NCBI GenBank assembly: GCA_016235455.1
Contig: JACRKZ010000057.1
Location: forward strand, 24,269-88,268
Source of the DNA: Armatimonadota bacterium
Lineage (GTDB): Bacteria; Armatimonadota; UBA10988
DNA: 64,000 bases
Direction of reading: 5' to 3'
Position numbers and translations under genes: made by a program. The notes below the pieces were generated by a model. That model did no database searches. It was not told the DNA's origin and saw only the letters and a program-made list of their open reading frames with translations. Positions 33,540-41,810 of the stretch are shown here, one piece after another (positions within the stretch are counted from its first letter, which is position 1; each line of letters starts with the position of its first letter).

Positions 33540-34844
33540 CTAGGCGTCGACGCCGAAGCAGCGGAACACATTGCAGATATCGACCACTTCGTCCAGCCCA
33601 TCCATGGTGGCCAGACTGGCGCGGATGTTGGCCTCGGTGGTGTCGTGGGTTATCCACACCAGCTCGGCCAAGCCGGCCGTGAGGTCGTCGGTGATGCGCG
33701 TCTGCAGCACCTGCGCGATGCTCACGCCGTGGCTGCCGAGGATGCCGGCCAGCTCGGCCAGCACGCCCACGCGGTCGGCCACGCGCATGCGCACGTAGTA
33801 GCTCGACTCGATCTCGTCCACGGTGGCCACGGTGCGGTGGCCCGAGAAGCCCAGCGGATAGCTGCGCTGGCCGCCGCGACCCAGGTTGCGCGCCACGGTG
33901 ATGATGTCGCCGGCCACCGCGGAGCCGGTCGGATCGGCGCCGGCGCCGCGACCATAGAACATGACCTGACCCACCGGTGCCGCCTCGACGAAGATGGCGT
34001 TGAACACGTCGTTGACGTTAGCCAGCGGATGCGTCTCGGGCACCAGGCACGGGCTGACGCGCAATTCCAGCTTCTCGCCGCGGTCCTTGGCCACGGCCAG
34101 CAGCTTGAAGCGGTAGCCGAGGTTGCGCGCCAGGGTGATGTCGGCCGGCGTGATGCTGCTGATGCCCTCGCGACAGACCTGCTCCTCGGAGACGGCGGTG
34201 TCGAAGGCCAGCATGGCCAGAATGGTCAGCTTGTAGGCCGCGTCGTGCCCGTCGATATCGGCCGACGGGTCGGATTCGGCGTAGCCCTTGGCCTGCGCTT
34301 CGGCCAGCAGGTCGTCAAACGCCTGGCCCGAGCGGGTCATGGCGCTCAGGATGTAGTTGGTGGTGCCGTTGATGATGCCTACCACCTGCTTGACACGGTT
34401 GGCGGTGAGGCCGCTGCCCAGCGGCTGGATGATCGGGATGCCGCCGCCGACGCTGCCCTCGAAGGCCAGGTCGACATGGTGCTTGTCGGCCAGGGCAAAC
34501 AGCTCCAGGCCGTGCTTGGCGATCAGCTCCTTGTTGGCGGTGACCACGCTCTTGCCGGCGCTGAGCGCGGCAATCACGGCTTCGCGAGCGATGCCCACGC
34601 CGCCGATCACCTCGACCACCACATCGATGTCGTCGGCCGTGGCGACGGCCATCGTATCGGTTGTGAGTTCCAGGTCGGTCGTGTCGACCGCGCGATGACG
34701 CTCGGTGTCACGTACCGCGGCGCGCACGGGCAAAAGCTCGGCGCCGACGCGCCGCGCGATGGCCTCGCGCTCGGCAGTCAGCGCGGCCAACGCGCCGCTG
34801 CCCACCGTACCTAGACCCAGGAAACCGATGCGAATGGTCTTCAA
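33540..34844 (-). CDS. hom: Homoserine dehydrogenase with C-terminal ACT domain
   Basis: Reduces aspartate semialdehyde to homoserine, the branch point to threonine and methionine. The 434-residue protein has the NAD(P)-binding GFLGLGTVGSG (8-18), SVVTANKELIAKHG, the GGGIPIIQPL and NGTTNYILSAM core motifs, and an ACT domain at about 355-430 (YYVRMRVADRVGVLAELAGILGSHGVSIAQVLQ), suggesting feedback control by an amino acid, usually threonine. It overlaps accB by 4 nt. thrB and thrC are not in the window. Confidence 0.97.
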   Translation of the reverse strand: MKTIRIGFLGLGTVGSGALAALTAEREAIARRVGAELLPVRAAVRDTERHRAVDTTDLELTTDTMAVATADDIDVVVEVIGGVGIAREAVIAALSAGKSVVTANKELIAKHGLELFALADKHHVDLAFEGSVGGGIPIIQPLGSGLTANRVKQVVGIINGTTNYILSAMTRSGQAFDDLLAEAQAKGYAESDPSADIDGHDAAYKLTILAMLAFDTAVSEEQVCREGISSITPADITLARNLGYRFKLLAVAKDRGEKLELRVSPCLVPETHPLANVNDVFNAIFVEAAPVGQVMFYGRGAGADPTGSAVAGDIITVARNLGRGGQRSYPLGFSGHRTVATVDEIESSYYVRMRVADRVGVLAELAGILGSHGVSIAQVLQTRITDDLTAGLAELVWITHDTTEANIRASLATMDGLDEVVDICNVFRCFGVDA

Positions 34845-35290
34845 CCCACATCCTCCAACGGCTCGAACTCCATCAACACTTCGCCGGTGACCACCAACTG
34901 CTCGTTGGCCGCCACCACGCGCGACAGCCGGCCATGGAAGCCAACGGGGATCTCGTTGAAGATCTTCATGGCTTCGATGAGGCAGGCCACGTCGTCGGGC
35001 TCGACCACGTCGCCAACCTGCACAAAGACCGGCTCGCTGGGCGAGGGCGACCGATAGAACACGCCGGTGATCGGCGATCTGAGGCGCAGCAGGTGGCTGG
35101 TGTCTTCGACGGCTTCGCCCCCCGGGCCCGCGCCGGCCGCGACCAGGGCGCCGGCCACAGGCCGCGCCGACGGCACGGAGGTGATGCTCACCTCGGCGTC
35201 GTCTTCGGTCACGCTCAGGCCTTCGAGCCCGTGGCGTTCCACGATCTCGATCAGCCGTCGCACCTCGGTCAGGTCTACCAATGGGTCCAT
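34841..35290 (-). CDS. accB: Biotin carboxyl carrier protein of acetyl-CoA carboxylase
   Basis: Carries biotin between the biotin carboxylase and carboxyltransferase of acetyl-CoA carboxylase in fatty acid synthesis. The 149-residue protein has an N-terminal helix (VRRLIEIVERHGLEGLSVTEDDAEVSI), a short Ala/Gly-rich linker and the biotinyl domain with EAMKIFNEIP, the Lys being the biotin site. The start at 35290 (MDPLVDL) matches family length; upstream track sequence is a shadow. accC would normally follow but the next gene is hom, with an ATGA overlap. GGCAGG is a weak ribosome site. Confidence 0.92.
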   Translation of the reverse strand: MDPLVDLTEVRRLIEIVERHGLEGLSVTEDDAEVSITSVPSARPVAGALVAAGAGPGGEAVEDTSHLLRLRSPITGVFYRSPSPSEPVFVQVGDVVEPDDVACLIEAMKIFNEIPVGFHGRLSRVVAANEQLVVTGEVLMEFEPLEDVG

Positions 35291-35562
35291 CCGCCTGCCA
35301 ATCCGTCCCGCGTGTGGCCCCAAAGGGCCGCCTGCCGCGATCCGTCGAGTGTACGGCACGGCCCCCGGCCGGTCAACCCCGGCCGGTTGGCGGCTGCACG
35401 GCTGACGGCGGTGCGAGGCGTGAGTTCGGGGGGCGGTGCGCTCCGTCGGACTGGTCCGAGACAGCGACCGAGACGACGACGCGTGCGTCTCCAACCACAG
35501 GCGTGGCTGCGCGCTCCATTCAACCCAACGCTACCGCAGCCTGCCCGGTGCGCATACCGGGT

Positions 35563-35568
35563 TATACT
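35563..35568 (+). promoter_or_regulatory. -10 box TATACT before the radical SAM gene
   Basis: TATACT lies 7 nt before the GGAGGA ribosome site, predicting a leader of about a dozen bases. No good -35 is seen at 16-18 nt. This is the only clear signal in the 296-nt gap between accB and the radical SAM gene (35291-35586). Confidence 0.4.
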
Positions 35569-35586
35569 GAACGCGGAGGATACGTC

Positions 35587-38229
35587 TTGGTCCGAGAACC
35601 CGCGGGTAGTCTGGAACAGCGCCTGGCCGAGGAAGTGCTGCCGCTGGTCGGCAAGCCATCACGCTACCTGGGCACCGAGCTCAACAGCGTACACAAGGAT
35701 CCCGCGCGCACGACGTTGCGTGCGGTGCTGGCGTTCCCGGACAGCTACGACCTGGGCCTGGGCAACCTGGGTCTGCAGATCCTGTATGGCATCCTCAACA
35801 GCCGGCCCGAGATCTGGTGTGAGCGTGTCTGCGCGCCGCACGGCGACCTGGAGCAGGTGTTGCGCGCCAAGGGGCTGCCGCTCTTCTCGCTGGAGAGCAA
35901 GCGCCCGCTGCACGCCTTCGATCTGGTCGGCTTCACGCTGCAGTGGGAACTGACCTACACCAATCTGCTCAACATGCTCGACCTGGGCGGCATTCCGGTG
36001 CTGGCCAGCGAGCGCGGCGACGAGCACCCCATCGTGGTGGCCGGCGGACCGTGCTCTCACAACCCCGAGCCGCTGGCGCTGTTCATCGATGCGTTCGTCA
36101 TCGGCGACGGCGAGGAGGTGGTGCTGGAGGTGGCCGACGCGGTGGCCGCGCGGGGTGGACGCGAAGCCGTCCTCGACCGGCTGGCCGCGCTGCCGGGCGT
36201 GTATGTGCCCTCACGCTTCCCCGAGCCGGTGCTGGTCGGCGACTGGCTGACGCCGGCGCCGGGCGCGCCGCGGGTGACCAAACGCGTGGTGCGCGACCTC
36301 GATGCGGCGCCGTTCCAGGCGCGGCAGATTGTGCCGTTTGCCGAGCAGATCCACGACCGCGTGAGCATCGAAGTGCTGCGCGGCTGCACCCATGGCTGTC
36401 GCTTCTGCCAGGCCGGCATGGTCACGCGGCCCGTGCGCGAGCGCTCGCTGCCCACGCTGGCGCGGCTGCAAACCGAGGCCATGGCCGCCACCGGCTACGA
36501 GGAGGTGTCGCTGGTCTCGCTCTCCACCTGCGACCACAGCCGCGCGCGGTCGCTGGCGCGGCAGGCGGTGGAACTCGCCACGCCCGACCACATCACCGTC
36601 AGCCTGCCGTCGCTGCGGCTGGACAGCTACAGCGTCGACCTGTCGGCCCAAGTGGGCTCGGCGCGCAAGAGCGGGTTGACCTTCGCTCCCGAAGCTGCCA
36701 CCGACCGGTTGCGCGCGGTGATCAACAAGCCCATCGGCGACGAGGAACTGCTGGCCACGGCCGACGCCTGCTATCGCCGCGGCTTTGAGTCCATCAAGCT
36801 GTATTTCATGATCGGCCTGCCCACCGAGACCGACGAGGACGTGCTGGCCATCGGCGATCTGGCGACGCGTGTGTTCCGGCTCGGCCAGAGCCTGAACCGC
36901 CGCGCCAAGGTCAACCTCGGTGTGAGCACCTTCGTGCCCAAGCCCTGGACGCCGTTCCAGTGGGCGGCGCAGATCGGTGGCGAGGAGACCATTCGCCGGC
37001 AGCGGCTGCTGCGTGGCGTCCTGCCCAAGGCAGTCAAGTTTGGCCGCCACGACGCCATGGCCTCGCACCTGGAGGGGCTCATTGGCCGCCTCGACCGCCG
37101 CGGCGGCTGGCTGCTCTACTGGGCCTGGCAAGAGGGCTGCCGCATGGACGGCTGGACCGAACTGCTGGACGGCGACGCCTGGGACCGCGCCATCGGCCGC
37201 TGGGAGAGCGAGTTCGGCGTGACCGTGGCCCAGGCTCAAGGCGAACGTGACCTCGCGCAGCCGTTGCCCTGGGACCATCTCGATGTGCTGGTCGACCGCG
37301 ATTGGCTGGTGAACGACTGGCACCGCGCGCTGGCCGGCGAGTGCGAGCGCGACTGCCGCCAGGAAGGCTGCCATCGCTGTGGTGTCATCGGCGCCGAGCC
37401 CAAGGCCTGCGCCACCATGCTGGCCACCTCGCGCGATGGCGTCGCGGCCGAGGCCGAACTGCCCTCCACCCGGCCGCCGCGCTGGACCGAGCCCGATCCC
37501 ATCGGCAAAATCCGCTTCCGCTGGCGGCGCGAGGGGCTGGCCCGCCTGACCAGCCACCATGAGGTACTCAACGTCTTCATCCGCGCCATGCGCCGCGCGG
37601 GCGTGCCGATGCGCTACAGCGAAGGCTTCCATCCGCACGCTTCGCTGAGCTTCGTCACGGCCTTGCGCGTGGGCATGGAGACCGAGGGCGACTGGTGCGA
37701 TGTGATCGTCACCGAAGCTATGAGCCCCAATGAGTTCGTCACCAAGGTGGACGCCGAGTTGCCTGAGGGCTTCGGCATCACGCGGGCCTGGGCGGTGCCT
37801 ATGGAGACGCCCGCGCTCATGGCCACCTACAAGGCGGCGCGCTACGTGGCGCATGTGCCGCTCGACCTGGCCGGCGACGTGCCCGACAGCCGCGCCGCCG
37901 AACTGCTGGCCGGCGACGAGGTCATCGTCTCGCGACGCGGGAAGGATCGCGACCGCATCGTGTTCCGCCCGCTCAATATCCGCTCGATGATCCGCAGTCT
38001 GTCGATGACGACCGCGTCGGACGGCAGCAAGATGATCGCCATGGAACTGGTGCCCGACGCCCAGGACCGGCTGCCCAAGGCCGACGAGGTGGTGGCCGCG
38101 CTGTTCCGGCTCGATGCCGAGGCGCTGGCCCGGGTCGGGTTCCGCAAGCTCGCCAGCTACTTGGTGCGTGGCGACTCGCTCGAAGAGCCGCAGCCGCCCA
38201 CGGGCGGGCTGGTCGGAGGTGGTAGCTAG
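35587..38229 (+). CDS. TIGR03960-like radical SAM protein fused to DUF2344
   Basis: An 880-residue fusion. Residues about 20-200 are a B12-binding-like domain, followed by a radical SAM domain with CTHGCRFC at 267-274 (CX3CX2C). A second Cys cluster (CERDCRQEGCHRCG) lies after residue 590, and the final third is DUF2344 (IRFRWRREGLARLTSHHEVLNVFIRAMRRAGVPM...GFHPHASLSF). In many bacteria these are two adjacent genes near RNase E/G; here they are one frame. The reaction is unknown. TTG 35587 is the start I choose because GGAGGA sits 6 nt before it and no ATG or GTG fits. The stop directly abuts ispH. Confidence 0.85.
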   Translation: MVREPAGSLEQRLAEEVLPLVGKPSRYLGTELNSVHKDPARTTLRAVLAFPDSYDLGLGNLGLQILYGILNSRPEIWCERVCAPHGDLEQVLRAKGLPLFSLESKRPLHAFDLVGFTLQWELTYTNLLNMLDLGGIPVLASERGDEHPIVVAGGPCSHNPEPLALFIDAFVIGDGEEVVLEVADAVAARGGREAVLDRLAALPGVYVPSRFPEPVLVGDWLTPAPGAPRVTKRVVRDLDAAPFQARQIVPFAEQIHDRVSIEVLRGCTHGCRFCQAGMVTRPVRERSLPTLARLQTEAMAATGYEEVSLVSLSTCDHSRARSLARQAVELATPDHITVSLPSLRLDSYSVDLSAQVGSARKSGLTFAPEAATDRLRAVINKPIGDEELLATADACYRRGFESIKLYFMIGLPTETDEDVLAIGDLATRVFRLGQSLNRRAKVNLGVSTFVPKPWTPFQWAAQIGGEETIRRQRLLRGVLPKAVKFGRHDAMASHLEGLIGRLDRRGGWLLYWAWQEGCRMDGWTELLDGDAWDRAIGRWESEFGVTVAQAQGERDLAQPLPWDHLDVLVDRDWLVNDWHRALAGECERDCRQEGCHRCGVIGAEPKACATMLATSRDGVAAEAELPSTRPPRWTEPDPIGKIRFRWRREGLARLTSHHEVLNVFIRAMRRAGVPMRYSEGFHPHASLSFVTALRVGMETEGDWCDVIVTEAMSPNEFVTKVDAELPEGFGITRAWAVPMETPALMATYKAARYVAHVPLDLAGDVPDSRAAELLAGDEVIVSRRGKDRDRIVFRPLNIRSMIRSLSMTTASDGSKMIAMELVPDAQDRLPKADEVVAALFRLDAEALARVGFRKLASYLVRGDSLEEPQPPTGGLVGGGS

Positions 38230-39174
38230 ATGGAACGGATCGTACTGGCCGCGCCGCGCGGATTCTGCGCCGGCGTCTCCTATGCCATCGGCATCGTCAA
38301 CCGCGCCATCGAGGCGTTTGGCACGCCGCTCTACGTGCGCCACGCCATCGTGCATAACGAGTGGGTGGTGCGCAGCTTCGAGGATCGTGGGGTCATCTTC
38401 GTCGAGGATCTGGCCGATGTGCCCGCCGGCCGACCGGTGGTCTTCAGCGCGCACGGGGTAAGCCCCGAGGTACGCGCCGAGGCCCGTGGGCGCGACCTGA
38501 AGATCATCGACGCCACCTGCCCGTTGGTGGATAAGGTGCACCGCGAGGCGCAGGAATGGGCCACGCGCGACCACACCATTCTCTACATCGGCCACCACGG
38601 CCATGCGGAGGCCGTGGGGACCATGGGCGAGGCGCCCGAGCGCATGTTGCTCATCGGCGGGGTCGAGGATGCCGAGGCGGTGCAGCCGCCGGATCCCGAC
38701 CGCGTCGTCGTACTCACCCAGACCACGCTGAGCGTCGACGAGGTCGGCGACCTGGTGCAGGTGCTCAAACGGCGGTTCCCGGCGCTGAGTACGCCACGCA
38801 AGGAAGACATCTGCTACGCCACCACCAACCGCCAGGAAGCGGTCAAGGAGTTGGCGCAGCGCTGCGACATGGTGCTGGTCGTCGGCTCGACGAGCAGTTC
38901 CAACACCAACCGCCTGCGCGAAGTGGCCGAGACCTGCGGCGTCGACGCCTACCTCGTGGCGGATGCCGACGGTGTTCGCGAGGACTGGCTGCGTGACCAC
39001 AACGTGATCGGCGTCACGTCTGGCGCGTCCACGCCCGAGATCGCCGTCGACCAGGTCGTCGAACGCATGATGCGCTTCGCCACGGTGCCCATCGAAACCC
39101 TGGAGACCGTGGAAGAGAAGATCCACTTCCGGCCCCCGCGCGAACTGGTTGAGGCCGCCGGCGAGGGGTCATGA
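38230..39174 (+). CDS. ispH: 4-hydroxy-3-methylbut-2-enyl diphosphate reductase
   Basis: Last step of the MEP isoprenoid pathway: iron-sulfur enzyme that makes IPP and DMAPP. The 314-residue protein has the cluster cysteines in APRGFCAGV (Cys14 region), IDATCPLV and TCGVD, plus VVFSAHGVSP, GHHGHAEAVGT, LTQTTLSVD, GSTSSSNTNRL and GVTSGASTPE. ATG follows the preceding TAG with no gap, and GGAGGT lies inside the previous gene, so expression is coupled. It overlaps amrS by ATGA. Confidence 0.97.
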   Translation: MERIVLAAPRGFCAGVSYAIGIVNRAIEAFGTPLYVRHAIVHNEWVVRSFEDRGVIFVEDLADVPAGRPVVFSAHGVSPEVRAEARGRDLKIIDATCPLVDKVHREAQEWATRDHTILYIGHHGHAEAVGTMGEAPERMLLIGGVEDAEAVQPPDPDRVVVLTQTTLSVDEVGDLVQVLKRRFPALSTPRKEDICYATTNRQEAVKELAQRCDMVLVVGSTSSSNTNRLREVAETCGVDAYLVADADGVREDWLRDHNVIGVTSGASTPEIAVDQVVERMMRFATVPIETLETVEEKIHFRPPRELVEAAGEGS

Positions 39175-40199
39175 TCGAGGTCGCGCCGGCGATGCTGTGG
39201 CATGGTGACGGCGCGCGCGTGGTCTGCGACCTGTGCCCACACCGCTGCGCGCTGGTCGACAGCGGGCTGGGGCGCTGCGGCGTGCGTCGCAACGACGGCG
39301 GCCAACTGGTCACACTGGCCGACGGCTGGCTGGTGGCGGCCCATGCCGCGCCCATCGAGCGCAAGCCGTTGCACCATGTGGCGCCTGGCAGCCAGAGCTT
39401 CAGCTTCGCGGCCGCCGGTTGCACGCTGCGCTGCGCCTACTGCCAGAACTGGATGATCAGTCAGACGGTCAAGGAAGGCGCCGGCCCGCCGGCCGCCCAC
39501 TGGACCGCCGAACGGCTGGTGGATGCCGCCCGGCAAGCCGGCTGTGCTGTCCTGGCGGCGACGTTCGGCGAGCCGACGGTCTTCGCCGAGTTTGCGCTGC
39601 GCGCCGCTCGGTCGGCTCGCGACGCGGGTCTGCTGAACGTCTGGAAGACCAACGGGCTGACCACGCTTGAGGCGGTTGAGCAGATCGCGCCATGGCTCGA
39701 CGCGGTGAACGTCGACCTCAAGGGCTGGGACGAGTCGCTCTACCGCGAGCGGCTGGGCGGCGACCGCGACGCGGTGCTGGCCGCCACCGAGGCCTATCAC
39801 CGCGCCGGCGTGTTCGTCGAGGTGACCACGCTGCTCCTACCGGACCAACTCGACGACTGGCGCGAGCTGGACGGCCTGTCCGACTGGATTCTGGCGCATC
39901 TGGGCGCCGAAACGCCGTGGCATCTGAGCCGGTACCATCCCGACTACCGCCTGGCCGACAGCGCCGCGACGGCGCCCGAGCGGCTGGTTGCGGCGCGCGC
40001 GCGGGCGTTGGCGCAGGGCCATCAGTACGTCTACACCAACGCCGTGCCCGACGGCCTGCACACCTGGTGCCCGGCCTGCGAGCGGGTGATCATCGAGCGC
40101 TTCGAGTCCGGTCGGGTAGTCGACCATCGGGTCGAGGGCCGCTGTGTGTGCGGCATCACGCTGCCGGAGGCGCGCCGACGGCAAACTCCCGTGCGGTGA
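39171..40199 (+). CDS. amrS: AmmeMemoRadiSam system radical SAM enzyme
   Basis: Radical SAM protein of 342 residues related to pyruvate-formate-lyase activases. It has an N-terminal zinc-like CX2CX3C knuckle (CDLCPHRC), RCGVRRN, the radical SAM motif CTLRCAYCQN, FGEPTVFAEF, VNVDLKGW and a C-terminal CPAC...CVCG pair. This matches the S component of the AmmeMemoRadiSam group; its usual AMMECR1 and Memo partners are not in this window. The substrate of the system is not known. Gene overlaps ispH by 4 nt, making a run of three iron-sulfur proteins. Confidence 0.88.
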   Translation: MIEVAPAMLWHGDGARVVCDLCPHRCALVDSGLGRCGVRRNDGGQLVTLADGWLVAAHAAPIERKPLHHVAPGSQSFSFAAAGCTLRCAYCQNWMISQTVKEGAGPPAAHWTAERLVDAARQAGCAVLAATFGEPTVFAEFALRAARSARDAGLLNVWKTNGLTTLEAVEQIAPWLDAVNVDLKGWDESLYRERLGGDRDAVLAATEAYHRAGVFVEVTTLLLPDQLDDWRELDGLSDWILAHLGAETPWHLSRYHPDYRLADSAATAPERLVAARARALAQGHQYVYTNAVPDGLHTWCPACERVIIERFESGRVVDHRVEGRCVCGITLPEARRRQTPVR

Positions 40200-40274
40200 G
40201 TGGACCCAATGCCCGGCAGGTGGCGTCTTTGGATTGCGGCCCGCGCTAGCGGGTAGGGGTGGGGGCCGAATTGG

Positions 40275-40304
40275 TTGACCGCCCGCGTGACGAACTGCTA
40301 GACT
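40275..40304 (+). promoter_or_regulatory. Sigma70-like promoter for the 40.3-43.4 kb operon
   Basis: TTGACC (40275-40280), 18-nt spacer, TAGACT (40299-40304). The transcript would start near 40311 with a 31-nt leader holding AGAGAGAGGG before the ATG at 40342. Confidence 0.6.
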
Positions 40305-40341
40305 GCCCAGCCGTGGGCCGGTCGGCGAGAGAGAGGGTTGC

Positions 40342-41097
40342 ATGTCCACCCCGGTGACGTATCGCGATCTGCTGATTGATCGCTACCGGCTGGTTCATGA
40401 CTGGGTGCCGCCGGGAACGCGGCGCGTGCTCGACGTGGGCTGCGGCAATGCGCACTTCACCAAATGGCTGCGCGGCCGCGCCGACGAGGTGTTCGCCGTC
40501 GACCACAACCCGCGCAACTGCCGCCAGGGCAAGCGCGAGTACCCCGGTCTGCACCTGGCGGCCAGCGCCGGTGAGCATCTGCCATTCGTCTCCGACCACT
40601 TCGACGTGGTCACCTGCAGCGACACGCTGGAGCACACCGACGACGACCAGGCCACCATCGACGAGCTGCTGCGCGTGCTCAAGCCGGGCGGCACGCTGGT
40701 GCTGACCATGCCGCAAGGCGGGCTGTTCGGCTGGCTGGACGCCGAAAACCTGGTCAACTACCCATTCGTGCTGGTCAAGGCGCTGCGCATCCCCAAGCCG
40801 GGCGGCGGCCATCGCTTGGACAACTTCCATTTCCGGCCGCACCGGCACTACCCGCTGGGCAAGGTGCTGCGCCTGCTGGGCGACCGGGTCGAGGTGGAGG
40901 AGGTCCGCCGGGGCGGGCTGTTCCTCTATCCCTTCTGCTACCTCATCGAGAAGTGCTTCGAGTCGTTCCTGGGTCGTGACCTGTGCAAGATCGACTACCG
41001 CTTCCTGCGGGTCGTGCGCGCCTGGGACTTCAAGCTGCCCTTTGGCCCCCTGGCCTTCAACGTGGCCGTGCGGGTGCGAAAGCGAGGCAAGGCATGA
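40342..41097 (+). CDS. Class I SAM-dependent methyltransferase
   Basis: A 251-residue methyltransferase of the Methyltransf_11 type, with the SAM loop VLDVGCGNAHFT, acidic loop VFAVDHN, FDVVTCSDTLEHTDD and the LLRVLKPGGTLVLTMPQ strand. Substrate cannot be read; the C-terminal part has a hydrophobic stretch (GLFLYPFCYLIEKCFESFLG) suggesting membrane contact and thus perhaps a lipid-linked saccharide. First gene of an operon with two polytopic membrane proteins (ATGA overlaps), pointing to surface polysaccharide work. A clear promoter precedes it. Confidence 0.85.
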   Translation: MSTPVTYRDLLIDRYRLVHDWVPPGTRRVLDVGCGNAHFTKWLRGRADEVFAVDHNPRNCRQGKREYPGLHLAASAGEHLPFVSDHFDVVTCSDTLEHTDDDQATIDELLRVLKPGGTLVLTMPQGGLFGWLDAENLVNYPFVLVKALRIPKPGGGHRLDNFHFRPHRHYPLGKVLRLLGDRVEVEEVRRGGLFLYPFCYLIEKCFESFLGRDLCKIDYRFLRVVRAWDFKLPFGPLAFNVAVRVRKRGKA

Positions 41098-41810
41098 CCT
41101 TCGACCCGCCGGTTACGGCGCAGCCGCCGGCTACGGCGCAGCCGCCGGTCACGGCGCAGCCGTTCTACCGGCGGGTCATTCTGGGCACCGTCGGCAATCG
41201 CCAGGTGCCGTTCTGGCTCATCCTGGCCGCGGTGGCCGTGCTCTTGTTCATCCAGGTCATCTGGCCGCGGCTGCGCGCCGAGACGCGCGGCATCACCGTG
41301 GCCTACGCGCTGTTCCTGCTGCTCACGCCGGTGCTCAACTACGGACCGCAGACCGAGCGCCTCAAACTGCTGCCGGCCGACGCCGTCGTGCTCACCAATC
41401 AGCCGACGGCGGTGGTGACCACCGCGGCCGACTTCAACAGTTTCCAGCCGCGCCTGCCGGTCACGGCGCCCTTGTGCCTGGCACTGCTGCTGACCGGGGC
41501 TTGGTGCATCATCGTGCCGCGCCGCGCCTGGCCCACGAGTTTCCGCGCCGCGGCCTTCTGCCTGGTGCTGTTCGTGCTGGGTGACCTGTGGCTGATCCAC
41601 ATGCACCTGGTCGCGCGCGGGCAGGCCAATCATCTGGACTACACCTACTGGCCGGGGGCCATGGCCAGCCTGTGGGTGCTCGGCCAGCTGCTGGTGGGCA
41701 TGGCTGCCACCCTCGCCGCCTGCCGCGACGAGTTGCGCGCGCGCATCATGGGCTTTGCCATGGTGCTGCTATTGTTCTCGGCGGCTCTGCTGTCACGAGG
41801 TGGGCGATGA
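41094..41810 (+). CDS. Polytopic membrane protein, unknown
   Basis: A 238-residue protein with a short cytoplasmic repeat region (PPVTAQPPATAQPPVTAQP) and about five membrane helices (FWLILAAVAVLLFIQVIW, GITVAYALFLLLTPVL, APLCLALLLTGAWCIIV, AAAFCLVLFVLGDLWLI, WPGAMASLWVLGQLLVGMAATLAA, IMGFAMVLLLFSAALL). A soluble loop around residues 90-115 lies between helices 2 and 3. I do not recognise a family. Stop-start overlaps on both sides (ATGA) tie it to the methyltransferase and the polymerase-like protein. Confidence 0.65.
   Translation: MTFDPPVTAQPPATAQPPVTAQPFYRRVILGTVGNRQVPFWLILAAVAVLLFIQVIWPRLRAETRGITVAYALFLLLTPVLNYGPQTERLKLLPADAVVLTNQPTAVVTTAADFNSFQPRLPVTAPLCLALLLTGAWCIIVPRRAWPTSFRAAAFCLVLFVLGDLWLIHMHLVARGQANHLDYTYWPGAMASLWVLGQLLVGMAATLAACRDELRARIMGFAMVLLLFSAALLSRGGR
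41106..41159 (+). repeat. Three tandem 18-bp repeats
   Basis: CCGCCGGTTACGGCGCAG and two near copies (one or two base changes each) in frame, coding PPVTAQ-like units at the N-terminus of the membrane protein. Confidence 0.9.

Noticed and set aside
33033-34814. 593-aa + strand ORF opposite purC and hom
   Set aside because: Composition (Gly/His/Gln/Ala) is typical of reversed GC-rich codons; spans two real genes.
36211-39126. 971-aa - strand ORF opposite the radical SAM and ispH genes
   Set aside because: Antisense shadow covering two well-supported genes; no domain pattern and no ribosome site.
41106-41159. 18-bp tandem repeats as a minisatellite or CRISPR
   Set aside because: They are in frame within a gene, contiguous without spacers, and code PPVTAQ-type units.
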